Of a stretch of 64,000 bases of DNA, positions 34,140 to 42,706 are shown one piece after another (the first letter of the stretch is position 1; each line of letters starts with the position of its first letter). The notes beneath the pieces were generated by a model. The model was not told the DNA's origin, made no database searches, and saw only the letters and a list, made by a program, of their open reading frames with translations. Origin of the DNA: Jonesia quinghaiensis DSM 15701 (GTDB lineage Bacteria > Actinomycetota > Actinomycetes > Actinomycetales > Cellulomonadaceae); assembly GCF_000423205.1 (NCBI RefSeq), contig NZ_AUHN01000011.1, forward strand, positions 103,167 through 167,166, read 5' to 3'. The position numbers and the translations under genes were made by a program.

Positions 34140-35576
34140 TCACACCACAGGGACTGGCACCCCTGCACCGTCACGCGCATCGGCTGATGCGACGCCCTGC
34201 CGCGGAGTTGGCCCACACCCAGCGGCTACGTTTGCGACTGCTGCCGCGGCTGTGGCGATGAGCCCGTCAAGTCCGGACCCGGCGGGGGTGGGGCGTGGGT
34301 CGTTGTGCACGGCCCAGCACCCGTCGATGATGTCGTAGTTGTCGCTGCTGCCTTCAGTCACCCACAGCGCAACGGCGGCAATGAGGCGTTCCACGTCATC
34401 CAGGGTGCTGCCAACACCGACCGATGCGCGGATCGCACCGTTGTCCACACCGAGGCGGGTGAGGAGTGGGTGCGCGCAAAACCGGCCGTCTCTCACGCCG
34501 ATGCCGTGTTCCGCTGATAGGTAGGCGGCAACGAGACCTGGGTCGCAATCAGCGACGGTGAAGGACACCACCCCTACTGGGTCGGTGGAGTCTTCCCACA
34601 ACCGCAGTATCCGCACGCCGTCGATCGCCGATAGCCCGTCAACTAGTCGGGTGCGCAGTACAGCTTCGTGGCGTTCGAGTTCTCCTGCGGGCAACCCGCC
34701 CAGCGCTTCGCAGGCTGCTGCGAGTGCTACGGCGCCGATGACGTTGGGGGAACCTGCTTCGTGGCGGGCAGGTGCTGGCGCCCAGGTGACGTCGGTGAGG
34801 GTGACGTTTTTGACGGCTCCTCCCCCGGCGAGATAGGGGTGTCCGGTGTCGAGCCAGTCGCGGCGCCCAATGAGCGCCCCGGCACCGTAGGGGGCGTAGG
34901 TTTTGTGCCCGGAGAACGCAACGTAGTCGACGCCGCTGTTGGCGAGGGAGAATCCGCGGTGTGGGATGAGTTGTGCACCGTCTAGGGCGATGCGCGCCCC
35001 AGCAGCGTGGGCGATGTCGACAACGTCGGTGATGGGTAGGGATTCGCCGGTGACGTTGGATGCGCCGGTGAGTGCTACGAGTGCGTAGCGTTCGCGCGCG
35101 AGTTCTGCGCGGAGTTGGTCGAGTGTTTCGGCAATGGTTGTCGCTGTGACCAGTGTTGTTGCCCCGCCTGGGGCAGCATGCCAGGGCAGGAGGTTCGCGT
35201 GATGTTCGATGTCGAGCACCAGGACTTTCCCGGGGGTCCCGTCTGCGTGGTTGGGGATGCACCCGGCGAGCAGGTTGAGGGAGTCGGTGGTGTTGCGCGT
35301 GATGATGGTGACGTCGTTGTCACGGGCGGCAACGTGTTTCCCGATGCTGGTGCGCGCTGCTTCGTATAGTGCGGTGGATACCTGGGAGAGGTATCCGGCT
35401 CCGCGGTGGACGGAGGCGTAGAGCGGGAGGACTTGGTTGACGCGGTTTTGGACGGCGACGAGCGCGGGGGCGCTGGCTGCGCAGTCGAGGTTGGCGTAGG
35501 TGGTGGAGGTTCCGTTGATGAGGGGAACTCGGGTGTGCGCTCCGACGACGGGGAGGCAAGGGGTGTGGTCGTTCAT
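34140..35576 (-). CDS. Class V PLP-dependent aminotransferase / cysteine desulfurase-like, under SAM-IV riboswitch
   Basis: 478 residues of the class V fold: YANLDCAASAP near the start, TRNTTDSLNLLA, HHANLLPW, and the PLP lysine in FSGHKTYAPYGAGAL. It resembles SufS/CsdA-type cysteine desulfurases, but desulfuration or another sulfur-linked reaction cannot be decided. The tail after GCWAVHNDPRPTP is an Ala/Gly-rich extension of about 45 residues. ATG at 35576 with GGAG eight bases upstream. A SAM-IV aptamer lies about 125 bp upstream on the same strand, so expression should fall when SAM is high. A role in methionine or cysteine supply is inferred. Confidence 0.82.
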   Translation of the reverse strand: MNDHTPCLPVVGAHTRVPLINGTSTTYANLDCAASAPALVAVQNRVNQVLPLYASVHRGAGYLSQVSTALYEAARTSIGKHVAARDNDVTIITRNTTDSLNLLAGCIPNHADGTPGKVLVLDIEHHANLLPWHAAPGGATTLVTATTIAETLDQLRAELARERYALVALTGASNVTGESLPITDVVDIAHAAGARIALDGAQLIPHRGFSLANSGVDYVAFSGHKTYAPYGAGALIGRRDWLDTGHPYLAGGGAVKNVTLTDVTWAPAPARHEAGSPNVIGAVALAAACEALGGLPAGELERHEAVLRTRLVDGLSAIDGVRILRLWEDSTDPVGVVSFTVADCDPGLVAAYLSAEHGIGVRDGRFCAHPLLTRLGVDNGAIRASVGVGSTLDDVERLIAAVALWVTEGSSDNYDIIDGCWAVHNDPRPTPAGSGLDGLIATAAAAVANVAAGCGPTPRQGVASADARDGAGVPVPVV

Positions 35577-35699
35577 GGTGGTGTCTCCATGGTGGATGGG
35601 GACCTCCCTGCCTGCCTGTTCACCCAGCTGCGCCACGGGTGTGGCGTGTTGTGCGCGGCGCTTGTGGCGCTCGTGGGTGGGGTTGTCAGGTGACAGGTC

Positions 35700-35814
35700 C
35701 CGCGCTTGCCCCCGGAGCTGGTTCGCTCGGGGCCTGGTCTTCACCCGGGGCACCCCACCGCAGGTGGAGGGTTGCCGGCCAGCAAACCGGGGTTTAACGC
35801 TGGCACTCGTGACC
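35700..35814 (-). promoter_or_regulatory. SAM-IV riboswitch
   Basis: On the minus strand, GGTCACGAGTGCCAGCG, CCCCGGTTTGCTGGCCGG, CAACCCTCCACC and GGTGGGGTGCCCCGGGTG, closing with AAGACC, follow the known SAM-IV pattern of actinobacteria. P1 pairs GGTC with GACC, and the S-box-like CAACC/GGTGC core is present. A further GGCCCCGAG...CTCCGGGG stem follows toward the gene. It lies upstream of the class V aminotransferase. Confidence 0.85.
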
Positions 35815-35928
35815 TGTTTCTAGGGTGTGGGACGTTGGTCTGGGTGTCAACGCCCCCAACCGTGCGTCTCACACTGTGAGCGTTGCGTCTCACGTTTTTG
35901 GGGTTCGGTGGATTATCATGGAGAACGA

Positions 35929-36015
35929 CCATCCAGAGCGGTTGAGTGACTTGGCACGGTGACACCGCAGCAACCCCCCGGTTTTCGGGTGAGGGTGCTA
36001 ACGCCAGAACGATGG
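35929..36015 (+). promoter_or_regulatory. SAM-I (S-box-like) riboswitch
   Basis: P1 is CCATC/GATGG. Inside are AGAGCGGTTGAGTGA, GCAGCAACC, a CCCGG...CGGG hairpin and GAGGGTGCTAACGCC, matching S-box core strings (AGAG-GG--GAG, GCAACC, GGTGCTAA--CC). The last two G of P1 are part of the GGAGG ribosome site of the next gene, so ligand-stabilised P1 would hide it. This suggests translational control. Confidence 0.8.
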
Positions 36016-36023
36016 AGGACAGC

Positions 36024-36449
36024 ATGACTTACGCAGGTGACCTTACCCCTCAGCAGGCTTACGACCTGGTGAAAGACAACCCGGACGCCATTTTTGTGGA
36101 CGTCCGCACCGTGGGTGAATGGCAACAAATTGGTGTCCCAGACTTAACCAGCATCAATAAAGATGTTCACTTCATTGAGTGGGTTACCGCTTTTGGCCCC
36201 AACACCCAGTTCCTCTCACAACTCGCAGAGACCGGCGTGAAACCGGGTGACAATCGGCCGATCGTGTTCATCTGTCGGGCAGGTAACCGTTCAATCGGTG
36301 CGGCAACCATCGCCACCGAAGAAGGGTACGGACCGGCGTATAACGTGCTCGAAGGTTTTGAAGGCGACACCGACGAGTACGGTCAGCGCACCGTTAACGG
36401 GTGGAAACTTCGCGGCCTGCCATCCACCTCGTTCACCTCCGGCGAGTAA
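36024..36449 (+). CDS. Rhodanese-like sulfurtransferase domain protein
   Basis: 141 residues, one rhodanese domain: FVDVRTVGEW near the start, and the active loop FICRAGNRS with Cys84. It could carry persulfide sulfur. It is the first gene after the SAM-I-like riboswitch, with GGAGG five bases before the ATG, and metZ begins 3 bp after its stop. Delivery of sulfur for homocysteine formation by MetZ is a reasonable inference; many actinobacteria have this gene pair. Confidence 0.88.
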   Translation: MTYAGDLTPQQAYDLVKDNPDAIFVDVRTVGEWQQIGVPDLTSINKDVHFIEWVTAFGPNTQFLSQLAETGVKPGDNRPIVFICRAGNRSIGAATIATEEGYGPAYNVLEGFEGDTDEYGQRTVNGWKLRGLPSTSFTSGE

Positions 36450-36452
36450 TCG

Positions 36453-37670
36453 ATGGCTCGCACCTTACGCCCCGCCACACTTGCTGTGCGGGGCGGACAG
36501 TCACGCACTTCTTTTGACGAAACCTCCGAACCGTTATTCCTCACCCAGGGGTACGTGTACTCCACTGCGGCGGAGGCTGAGGCTGCTTTTAATGGCGACA
36601 TTGACCGGTTCATTTATTCTCGGTACGGCAACCCAACAGTCCACACCTTTGAGGAAAGGTTGCGCCTCCTCGAAGGGGCGGAGGCCTGCTACGCCACTGC
36701 GACAGGCATGTCAGCCGTGTTCACGGCGCTGGCCGCTGTGGTGGGTGCCGGGTCGCGCATCGTCGCCGCGCGGGCTTTGTTTGGCTCATCATTGGTTATT
36801 TTTGATGAGATTTTCGCCCGGTGGGGTGTGCACACTGATTACGTTGACGGGCACGTCCTCAGCCAGTGGGAAGAGGCCCTAGCCACCCCCGCCGATGTCG
36901 TGTTTTTTGAAACACCATCTAACCCGATGCAAGACATCATTGATGTCGCAGCCGTCGCGCAACTCGCCCATGACGCAGGCGCTCTGGTGATGGTGGATAA
37001 CGTTTTTGCCACACCAGTGATGCAGCGCCCATTAGAGCTGGGCGCTGACATTGTGGTGTATTCCGCTACGAAACACATCGATGGTCAGGGCCGGGTGCTA
37101 GGCGGCGCGATCCTGGGGTCCGCCGAGTACATCAGCGGCCCTGTGCAAACCATGATCCGTAATACTGGACCGTCGCTGTCGCCGTTTAATGCGTGGGTTC
37201 TCCTCAAAGGCTTGGAGACGATGCCCGTGCGGGTTGCCGCACAAAACGCCAGCGCCCAGCGCATCGCAGAAACGTTGGAAACCACCCCTGGGGTGACTAA
37301 AGTGCGTTACCCGTACTTGCCCAGTCACCCGCAATACGATTTGGCGCGCCGCCAACAAACCGGTGGGGGCACAGTAGTGACCTTCGATTTGGTGACCCCT
37401 GAGGGTGCGACCGCACAGGAACAAAAGCAGCACGCTTTCGCTTTTCTGGACGCGCTTGAAGTAGTGGATATTTCTAACAACCTCGGCGATGCGAAGTCTC
37501 TAGCAACTCACCCCGCAACGACAACGCACCGCAAGTTGGGTGTTGAAGGTCGAGCACGAGTGGGAATGTCGGAAACAACAATCCGTTTGTCTGTTGGGCT
37601 CGAAGATGTCGCTGACATCCTCGAGGACGTCACTGAGGCGCTTCACGCAGCCGGTGAGGTGTTGCGCTAG
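36453..37670 (+). CDS. metZ: O-succinylhomoserine sulfhydrylase
   Basis: PLP enzyme making homocysteine from O-succinyl- or O-acetylhomoserine and sulfide. Motifs: SRYGNPTVHTFEERL, ATGMSAVF, the PLP lysine (K207) in YSATKHIDGQGRVLGGA, and ETPSNP. Length 405 fits MetZ. Cystathionine gamma-synthase is a close relative, but the TLAVRGGQSRT start and HIDGQGR are more MetZ-like. Second gene of the riboswitch-controlled operon. Confidence 0.88.
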   Translation: MARTLRPATLAVRGGQSRTSFDETSEPLFLTQGYVYSTAAEAEAAFNGDIDRFIYSRYGNPTVHTFEERLRLLEGAEACYATATGMSAVFTALAAVVGAGSRIVAARALFGSSLVIFDEIFARWGVHTDYVDGHVLSQWEEALATPADVVFFETPSNPMQDIIDVAAVAQLAHDAGALVMVDNVFATPVMQRPLELGADIVVYSATKHIDGQGRVLGGAILGSAEYISGPVQTMIRNTGPSLSPFNAWVLLKGLETMPVRVAAQNASAQRIAETLETTPGVTKVRYPYLPSHPQYDLARRQQTGGGTVVTFDLVTPEGATAQEQKQHAFAFLDALEVVDISNNLGDAKSLATHPATTTHRKLGVEGRARVGMSETTIRLSVGLEDVADILEDVTEALHAAGEVLR

Positions 37671-37764
37671 TTCCGGCGGGTTCTTTGAGGCCGCTTACCC
37701 CGCACATAATTTGTCTAACTGATAAACTATTACGGGTAAGCAACGACGCTTAAGGACCCAAACC

Positions 37765-39825
37765 ATGTCACTGGACACCTCAACGCCAACCACAACCGCC
37801 CTCCACCCGGCCTGGCTCCCCTTGGCAGTTCGAGCCCACCTCAGCGGAATCTCCACAATCGTGGACGTGCCACCCCACCTGGCTGAACACCCCGTCATCA
37901 CGACGTTGCACACCGAGCTCAACGACGCTCACAACAGCCCTGGCCAGTCCACAACACACAGCAGTAGCACACCCACTGCCATTCGATCGATCACCTTCCA
38001 CATACCTGCAGCAGACCATGCGTCAGACGCGGCGGATGCCGCGGGCGCACTGGCCAAAAGCCCTCTCGGCGACCCCCGCACCGACGCTTTTACGATCACA
38101 AGCACAGCCGATCACATCACCGTGTCAGGGCCTTCCCCCAACGCATTGCTGTACGGGTACTTTGAGTTGCTGCGCACCGGCATCGACAACCTACAACCGC
38201 ACACCACACACACCCCAGCAGTTGCCATCAGAATGCTGAACCACTGGGACAACCTCAGCGTTCACCCCGTGATGGGACAGATCGAACGCGGCTACGCAGG
38301 TGGGTCGATCTTCTACGACAGCGGAACAGTCCGCCGCGACCTCTCCCGAGTTCACGACTACGCCCGCCTCCTCGCATCGGTAGGTATCAACCACGTCGCA
38401 ATTAACAACGTGAACGTGGAACGTGACGCAGCCCGTCTGCTCACCGACAACATTCACGATGTCGAGCGGATAGCAGAAATTTTCCGGGCCTGGGGCATTC
38501 GCACACACCTGTGTGTCAGTTTTGGTTCTCCAAAAACGCTTGGCGGACTGTCAAGCAATGACCCCCTCGACCAAGAAGTCCGTGACTGGTGGGCCCGCAC
38601 ATTCACTGCCCTGTACCAGGTGATCCCTGACTTTGGTGGGGTTGTCATCAAAGCAGATTCAGAAGGGCAACCCGGGCCTTTCGCTTACGGCCGCGACCAT
38701 GCAGATGGCGCAAACATGCTGTCCGAGGCTCTCGCCCCACACGGCGGGATAGTGCACTGGCGCGCGTTCGTGTACAACCACAAACAAGACTGGCGCGACC
38801 GCACAACCGACCGGGCCCGCGCCGCATACGACAACTTCGCGAAGCTCAACGGGCACTTCGCGGACAACGCAATCGTTCAGATCAAGTTTGGCCCCATCGA
38901 CTTCCAAACTCGTGAACCCATCTCCCCCACCTTCGCAGCGATGCCTGACACCCACCTTTCACTGGAATTTCAGGTGACGCAGGAGTACACCGGGCACCAA
39001 AAACACATCTGCTACTTAGGCAGCCAATGGTCTGAGATCATGCAGTTTTCGTTCTGGCCCGCGACGAACCCTCACAAGAAACTAGCTGACCTGCCAGTGT
39101 CAGTCACTGCTGTTTCCAACGTCGGCACCAGCGAATTTTGGACCGGCCACCCTCTGGCTCAAGCCAACCTGTACGCCTATGGGCGCCTCACGTGGGCACC
39201 ACTGTCAGACCCCGACGACCTCCTCACCGAGTGGCTGACCCTCACCTTCCCGCAAGTGGACGCCCACGCGCTCACTACGATTCACGACATCATGTTGTCT
39301 TCGTGGGGAACCTACGAAAACTACACGGCCCCGCTCGGCGTGGGTTTTATGGTGTCACCAGGGGCTGGTCACTACGGTCCTCACATTGATGGGTATGAGT
39401 ACTCCCAGTGGGGCACCTACCACTTCGCTGATCGGGACGGTGTGGGAGTAGACAGAACCCGGGCCGGAACAGGGTTTGTTGATCAGTACCCACAGGAACT
39501 CGCTGACCTGTACAACGACCTCACCACATGCCCTGACGAGTTGTTGCTGTTCTTCCATCACGTCCCGTACAGTCATGTTCTCCATTCCGGGAAAACCGTC
39601 ATTCAACACATCTACGACACCCATTTTGAGGGCGTAGAAACGGTCCGCCAGTACCAAGAAACATGGCACAGCCTGCGGGAAAGCATCCCCACTGACGTTT
39701 TCGCTGAAGTGGAGATCAGACTCGTTGAACAACTCCGATGCGCCATCGAGTGGCGAGACCAGATGTGCACCTACTTCTACCGCAAATCTGGTGTCCCTGA
39801 CGCCCACGGACGCACCATTTACTAG
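37765..39825 (+). CDS. aguA: Alpha-glucuronidase, GH67
   Basis: Removes (4-O-methyl)-alpha-glucuronic acid from the non-reducing end of aldouronic acids derived from xylan. 686 residues: N-terminal GH67N-like domain, then the barrel with KADSEGQPGP (about residue 296), IKFGPIDFQTREPISP and YLGSQWSEIMQF, all GH67 hallmarks. No signal peptide, so it acts inside on imported oligomers. AAGGA lies nine bases before the ATG. A strong bidirectional terminator follows. It faces the xylan import/hydrolysis operon on the minus strand and probably works with it. Confidence 0.93.
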   Translation: MSLDTSTPTTTALHPAWLPLAVRAHLSGISTIVDVPPHLAEHPVITTLHTELNDAHNSPGQSTTHSSSTPTAIRSITFHIPAADHASDAADAAGALAKSPLGDPRTDAFTITSTADHITVSGPSPNALLYGYFELLRTGIDNLQPHTTHTPAVAIRMLNHWDNLSVHPVMGQIERGYAGGSIFYDSGTVRRDLSRVHDYARLLASVGINHVAINNVNVERDAARLLTDNIHDVERIAEIFRAWGIRTHLCVSFGSPKTLGGLSSNDPLDQEVRDWWARTFTALYQVIPDFGGVVIKADSEGQPGPFAYGRDHADGANMLSEALAPHGGIVHWRAFVYNHKQDWRDRTTDRARAAYDNFAKLNGHFADNAIVQIKFGPIDFQTREPISPTFAAMPDTHLSLEFQVTQEYTGHQKHICYLGSQWSEIMQFSFWPATNPHKKLADLPVSVTAVSNVGTSEFWTGHPLAQANLYAYGRLTWAPLSDPDDLLTEWLTLTFPQVDAHALTTIHDIMLSSWGTYENYTAPLGVGFMVSPGAGHYGPHIDGYEYSQWGTYHFADRDGVGVDRTRAGTGFVDQYPQELADLYNDLTTCPDELLLFFHHVPYSHVLHSGKTVIQHIYDTHFEGVETVRQYQETWHSLRESIPTDVFAEVEIRLVEQLRCAIEWRDQMCTYFYRKSGVPDAHGRTIY

Positions 39826-39835
39826 GGCATAACAA

Positions 39836-39877
39836 AAGCCCCGTGTGGCCCATTCGCCAATGGACCACACGGGGCTT
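39836..39877. terminator. Bidirectional terminator between aguA and the xylan operon
   Basis: AAGCCCCGTGTGG pairs with CCACACGGGGCTT and the stem continues inward (CCATT/AATGG) around CGCC. A-rich and T-containing flanks on each side and its place between convergent stops support use on both strands. Confidence 0.85.
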
Positions 39878-39906
39878 ACCACTCCCCTGCTGCTCAAACA
39901 GTGGTG

Positions 39907-40581
39907 TTAGACAACAAACCGCTGTTGCACATCGGCAAGCAAGGGAAGAGCATTGCGCCACAACAGGAACGCCACCACACCGCCAAGCAACAGCAGCACC
40001 CCGTCTGAAGTGAGGTACACAATCCCGAGGCTAAACACCCACAAGGACAACGCTCCCAATGACACCAGTGGGGCAGCGGTCACGTAGTACATTCCGAGGC
40101 GGGCAACGTCTCGCCACCGGAACGTAAATTGCGAGTGGATGTGCAAGGCGTGACTGAGCCATACGAGCGCAACAATGGTGATGCCCACCCCGGCCCACAT
40201 GAATCCTGAAGGAACCCCAGCGGCAGCTCCATACGCCGCGTTAAATGCAGTCAAACCACCTAACCCCACAACTGGCACGGACAAAGCCAACGACCCTACC
40301 GTGTTGCGCCGCAGCCCGTAAAAGAACGCTGCAAACGGGCTGTCATCGAGGTCACGGGTGCGTTGCTGGCAGGTGAAAAAAGCGGCTGACACCCCTGGCA
40401 CACACGCCCACACCACCAGCGCAAACAACGGGATGTTCGACGCATCGCGGTCCAGAAAAATCGACACCCCAAACGGCACTGCCACCGCGAGCGCGAGGCA
40501 GGCGGTGAGGGCCAGCATCCAGTAGGTCTGTTTGGTGACGCGGGCGAGGATTCCGGTGCCGAACTCTTGCTGGGTTGTCAT
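39907..40581 (-). CDS. DUF624 (YesL-like) membrane protein
   Basis: 224 residues with about five to six membrane helices and the DUF624 pattern of small integral proteins found beside sugar ABC transporters (FFYGLRRNTVGSL, HALHIHSQFTFRWRDVARLGMYY). Its ATG overlaps the GH42 stop by four bases, so it is the coupled last gene of the operon. Role in sugar use unknown. Confidence 0.8.
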   Translation of the reverse strand: MTTQQEFGTGILARVTKQTYWMLALTACLALAVAVPFGVSIFLDRDASNIPLFALVVWACVPGVSAAFFTCQQRTRDLDDSPFAAFFYGLRRNTVGSLALSVPVVGLGGLTAFNAAYGAAAGVPSGFMWAGVGITIVALVWLSHALHIHSQFTFRWRDVARLGMYYVTAAPLVSLGALSLWVFSLGIVYLTSDGVLLLLGGVVAFLLWRNALPLLADVQQRFVV

Positions 40582-42653
40582 GAGGGGGTGTCCTCTGGGG
40601 TGTGGTTGTGGTGCCGGGCGATGACGGCGACCTCGGTGGGGTTCAGGGTGATGCTATCGCCTTCGGTGAGGGTGTCGCCGGTGAGGAGGTTGGTTCCGCT
40701 GAAGGGCAGGGTGAGTGTGTGGGCGGTGTGGTGGTGGTTGAGGAGGAAGTCGATGTGTCCGCGGCTGGTGTGTTCCATGCCGGGGGTCGCGGCGAACGGT
40801 GAAGTGATGTGGTGGCGGGCGATGGCGTTGTGGACGATGGTGGCCATGGTTGTTTCATCGAGGATGGTGCCGATGTACCAGGCGTCACCTGCTCCTACGT
40901 TGTGGCGGGTTGCTGCTGGGGTGCCGGTGAACCAGTCGCCGGTGTAGGTGGCGACGGGTTCGGCGCCGTCGAGTTGGATGATGTCGTACACCAGGTGCCC
41001 TGTCCCTGCTGCGGGCGTGCTGGCAGGGTGTGGGGTGAGCGGGTTGGTCAGGTGGGTGGTGAGGGTGATGGGGTCGTTGGGGTGGCGGGCGTCGGTTTCG
41101 TCGATGCGGATCCCGAACAGTGGCGCGAGGGGCCCTGGGGTGATGTCGAGGAAGGCGTGGTCGTTGGTGTCGACGCGCCCTGACATGACGGTGGTGATGA
41201 CGGTGCCGCCGCGGTGGGCGACGTCGGTGAGGCGTTGGGTGATGTCGGTGGTGAGCATGTGAAGGGCGGGGGCAACGACCACGTCGTAGGTGTCGAGAGG
41301 CGCGGTGATGGGGATGACGTCGAGGGGTACGCCGGCTTCCCACAATGGAGTGTACAAACGGAGCACGGTGTCGATATAGGACAGGTGTCGGTTGGGCCCA
41401 TCTGACATTTCTAGTGCCCACCACGAGTCCCAGTCGAGGATGATGGCGGCGCGGGCGGGGGTTCGCAACCCCAGTGTGTAGTCGCCAAGAGTGGCGAGGT
41501 CGTGGCCGAGGGTTGCGGCTTCGGTGAAAACGCGGGTGTCGAGCCGCCCGGAGTGGTTGAGGACAGCTCCGTGGTATTTTTCGCAGGCTCCCCGGTTTTG
41601 GCGCATCTGGAAGTACAGGACCGCATCAGCGCCGTGGGCGATGGCTTGCCAGGACCACAGGCTTAGGATCCCGGGTTTTTTCACGGGGTTGACGTCACGG
41701 CTGGCGGTGGTGGAGGGCGTTTGTTCCATGACCCAGAAGGGTTGCCCGTCTTTGAGCCCGCGCATGGTGTCGTGGGCGAGTGCCATCCGGTTGGCGCTAT
41801 GTTCGTCGGGTGGGTAGTTATCCCAGGAAGCGAAGTCGAGGTGGGGTGCCCACCGGTGGTAGTCGAGTGGTTTGTACAGGCCCATGAAGTTTGTGGTGAT
41901 GGGCAGGTCGGAGTGGGCTCGGATGGCGTCTTTTTCTTCGGTGAAGGTGCGGATCATGTTGTCGGTGGTGAACCGGTAGTAGTCGAGTGTGATCCCTTGG
42001 AAGGCGGTGTGGTTGGGGGATTTCCAGTGTTCGCTGAGGATGTTGGGGGGCACAATTTGGTCCCAGCTCGTGTACCGGTGGGACCAGAAGGTTGTGTACC
42101 AGGCGTCGTTGAGGGCGTCGAGTGTGCCGTATGTGTGGGTGAGCCAGGTGCGGAATTCTTGGGCACAGGTGTCGCAGTAGCAGGCTCCGCCGTACCCGCC
42201 GTATTCGTTGTTGATGTGCCAGGCGATCACTGCGGGGTGGTTGGCGTAACGCTGGGCGATGCGCCCGGCAAGTTTGGTGGCTAGGCGCCGGTAGTTGGGT
42301 GAGGAGTGGCAGGCGTTGTGGCGTTGCCCGTAGTTGTGGTGGCGTCCTTCGAAGTCGACGCGGTTGACGTCGGGGTAGGTGGTGGCTAGCCATGGTGGGA
42401 CGGCTGCGGTGGCTGTGGCGAGGACAACCTGGCGGCCTTCAGTGTGTGCCCGGTTAACGATGGTGTCGAGGGCGTCGAAGTCGTAGGTGGTTTCGTCTGG
42501 TTGGATGAGTGACCACATGAACACTCCGATGGTGAGGGTGTTGATGTGTGCTGCGTTGAACGCGGCGTAGTCGTCGTCCCAGGTTTCGGTGGGCCATTGT
42601 TCGGGGTTGTAGTCGCCGCCGTAGCGGATTGACGATGCGGGTGGCAGTGTCAT
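40578..42653 (-). CDS. Beta-galactosidase-type glycosidase, GH42
   Basis: 691 residues: YGGDYNPEQWP at the start, acid/base Glu in AWHINNEYGG (about residue 149), nucleophile Glu in FWVMEQTPS (about 307), and a Cys cluster (CYCDTC) as in the zinc site of GH42. The trimerisation-like and C-terminal domains follow. The ATG at 42653 starts just before the conserved domain. In this operon it may remove galactose or arabinopyranose side groups of xylan oligomers; the activity is inferred. No signal peptide. Codons end nearly always in C. Confidence 0.88.
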   Translation of the reverse strand: MTLPPASSIRYGGDYNPEQWPTETWDDDYAAFNAAHINTLTIGVFMWSLIQPDETTYDFDALDTIVNRAHTEGRQVVLATATAAVPPWLATTYPDVNRVDFEGRHHNYGQRHNACHSSPNYRRLATKLAGRIAQRYANHPAVIAWHINNEYGGYGGACYCDTCAQEFRTWLTHTYGTLDALNDAWYTTFWSHRYTSWDQIVPPNILSEHWKSPNHTAFQGITLDYYRFTTDNMIRTFTEEKDAIRAHSDLPITTNFMGLYKPLDYHRWAPHLDFASWDNYPPDEHSANRMALAHDTMRGLKDGQPFWVMEQTPSTTASRDVNPVKKPGILSLWSWQAIAHGADAVLYFQMRQNRGACEKYHGAVLNHSGRLDTRVFTEAATLGHDLATLGDYTLGLRTPARAAIILDWDSWWALEMSDGPNRHLSYIDTVLRLYTPLWEAGVPLDVIPITAPLDTYDVVVAPALHMLTTDITQRLTDVAHRGGTVITTVMSGRVDTNDHAFLDITPGPLAPLFGIRIDETDARHPNDPITLTTHLTNPLTPHPASTPAAGTGHLVYDIIQLDGAEPVATYTGDWFTGTPAATRHNVGAGDAWYIGTILDETTMATIVHNAIARHHITSPFAATPGMEHTSRGHIDFLLNHHHTAHTLTLPFSGTNLLTGDTLTEGDSITLNPTEVAVIARHHNHTPEDTPS

Positions 42654-42706
42654 GGTCGTGTCCGTTCGTGGGCTGGCGGGCAGGAGCAGGTGGTGTGGTG
42701 GTCGGG

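Noticed and set aside
33574..34143. Long minus-strand frame across the ABC ATPase gene and repeat C
   Set aside because: Shadow of the clear ATPase gene; no protein-like features.
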